From contig JAAVIG010000056.1 in NCBI GenBank assembly GCA_014796735.1, positions 1 to 6,693 of the forward strand: a stretch of DNA of 6,693 nt, read 5' to 3'. Positions 6,399 to 6,693 of this stretch are shown piece after piece (positions within the stretch are counted from its first letter, which is position 1; every line of letters begins with the position of its first letter). This stretch comes from Oscillospiraceae bacterium. Lineage in GTDB: Bacteria > Bacillota > Clostridia > Oscillospirales > Ruminococcaceae. Position numbers and translations under genes: made by a program. The notes below the pieces were generated by a model that did no database searches, was not told the DNA's origin, and saw only the letters and a list, made by a program, of their open reading frames with translations.

Positions 6399-6427
6399 AT
6401 TTTACCGCATATCATTGAAAAAGTCAA
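6399..6427 (-). promoter_or_regulatory. Sigma-A promoter of the putative small RNA
   Basis: On the minus strand, TTGACT (6422-6427) is 5 of 6 to the -35 consensus and TAAAAT (6399-6404) is 5 of 6 to the -10, with the optimal 17-bp spacer. Transcription would start near 6391-6392. No gene lies downstream on that strand before the terminator. Confidence 0.65.
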
Positions 6428-6459
6428 GTTCTTTTCTATTTAAGTTTCAATAAAATTTT

Positions 6460-6613
6460 CTCAGTCGGCGAAATGCCTTTTTAAAACTGCGTTTTGGCGG
6501 TGGTTGCTTTTCGGAGCAAGTGCCGATTTACTAATTCTTAGATCTGCGCTTTATGTGATGTTCTTTTTAACCTTGAAGAAGGTGCAATTTGCGCTCCCGC
6601 GCGGGGCTTAAGG
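6460..6613 (+). repeat. Right copy of the ~155-bp dispersed repeat, inverted relative to the left copy
   Basis: The reverse complement of 1-155 is matched from the CTCAG edge (6460) to CTTAAGG (6613), with identical outer 26 bp (6588-6613) and the shared blocks TGCCTTTTTAAAACTGCG, GGCGGTGG, TGCTTTTCGGA and CGCTTTATGTG. Length is conserved to within about a base although the blocks between have diverged. It can form a small hairpin, TTGCT...AGCAA (6504-6519), at the same place as the hairpin in the left copy. Both copies point outward from the gene cluster. No coding potential. Confidence 0.8.
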
Positions 6614-6620
6614 TAACAGA

Positions 6621-6687
6621 GAGCAAGCTTTGTTGCCGCCGCATCCATGCGGCGGTTGGGGCTTGCTCCCGACGGCATCCTGCCGTC
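6621..6687. other. Nested and tandem hairpins at the window end
   Basis: GAGCAAGC (6621-6628) pairs with GCTTGCTC (6661-6668). Enclosed by it, CCGCCGCAT (6636-6644) pairs perfectly with ATGCGGCGG (6647-6655). Immediately after, GACGGCA (6671-6677) pairs with TGCCGTC (6681-6687). The stretch is more GC-rich than its surroundings. It could be another palindromic repeat, part of a structured RNA, or the edge of a feature beyond the window. No U-run is visible before the window ends. Confidence 0.55.
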
Positions 6688-6693
6688 CCAAAG

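Noticed and set aside
1..6693. CRISPR array, tRNA, rRNA or defence system
   Set aside because: No regularly spaced direct repeats, no cloverleaf or rRNA signatures, and no nuclease, helicase or toxin-like genes are present. The repeats seen are inverted and few.

Overview
The window looks like a chromosomal segment of an anaerobic, spore-forming Clostridia member, plausibly Oscillospiraceae/Ruminococcaceae. The reasons are a complete GerA-type germinant-receptor operon, a CelC-like GH5 glycosidase, an AraC-type regulator of the clostridial kind, and intergenic space full of small dispersed repeats. The lineage is inferred from gene content and style, not from a marker gene.

Layout. Positions 1-155 hold one copy of a ~155-bp dispersed repeat. 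Positions 170-3906 (minus strand) hold a three-gene operon transcribed gerAA-gerAB-gerAC: a GerAA-type membrane protein, a GerAB-type APC-superfamily permease and a GerAC-type lipoprotein. Together these form a germinant receptor complex in the spore inner membrane. gerAB starts with GTG and carries an uninterrupted 17-A tract (T on the plus strand, 2387-2403) three codons after its start. Positions 3907-4353 are non-coding and hold two related MITE-like inverted-repeat elements (3995-4088 and 4149-4256) with a small imperfect hairpin between them.

Positions 4354-5301 (minus) encode a signal-peptide-less GH5 glucanase related to Clostridium thermocellum CelC. It is divergent from an AraC-family regulator gene (5523-6260, plus). 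The 221-bp divergent spacer carries a credible promoter for each gene, plus a 12-bp palindrome and long inverted arms in the GH5 leader. The simplest reading is a regulator controlling its divergent neighbour for intracellular beta-glucan oligosaccharide use.

Downstream of the regulator, on the minus strand, a sigma-A-like promoter (6399-6427) faces a strong intrinsic terminator (about 6299-6327) with no ORF between. This predicts a ~95-nt small RNA convergent with the regulator gene. Positions 6460-6613 are a second copy of the 155-bp repeat in inverted orientation relative to the first, so the whole locus lies between inverted repeats whose outer 26 bp are identical. The last 80 bp hold strong hairpins of unknown role.

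The genes are individually recognisable. The less ordinary parts are the A17 tract in gerAB, the putative sRNA and the repeat architecture.
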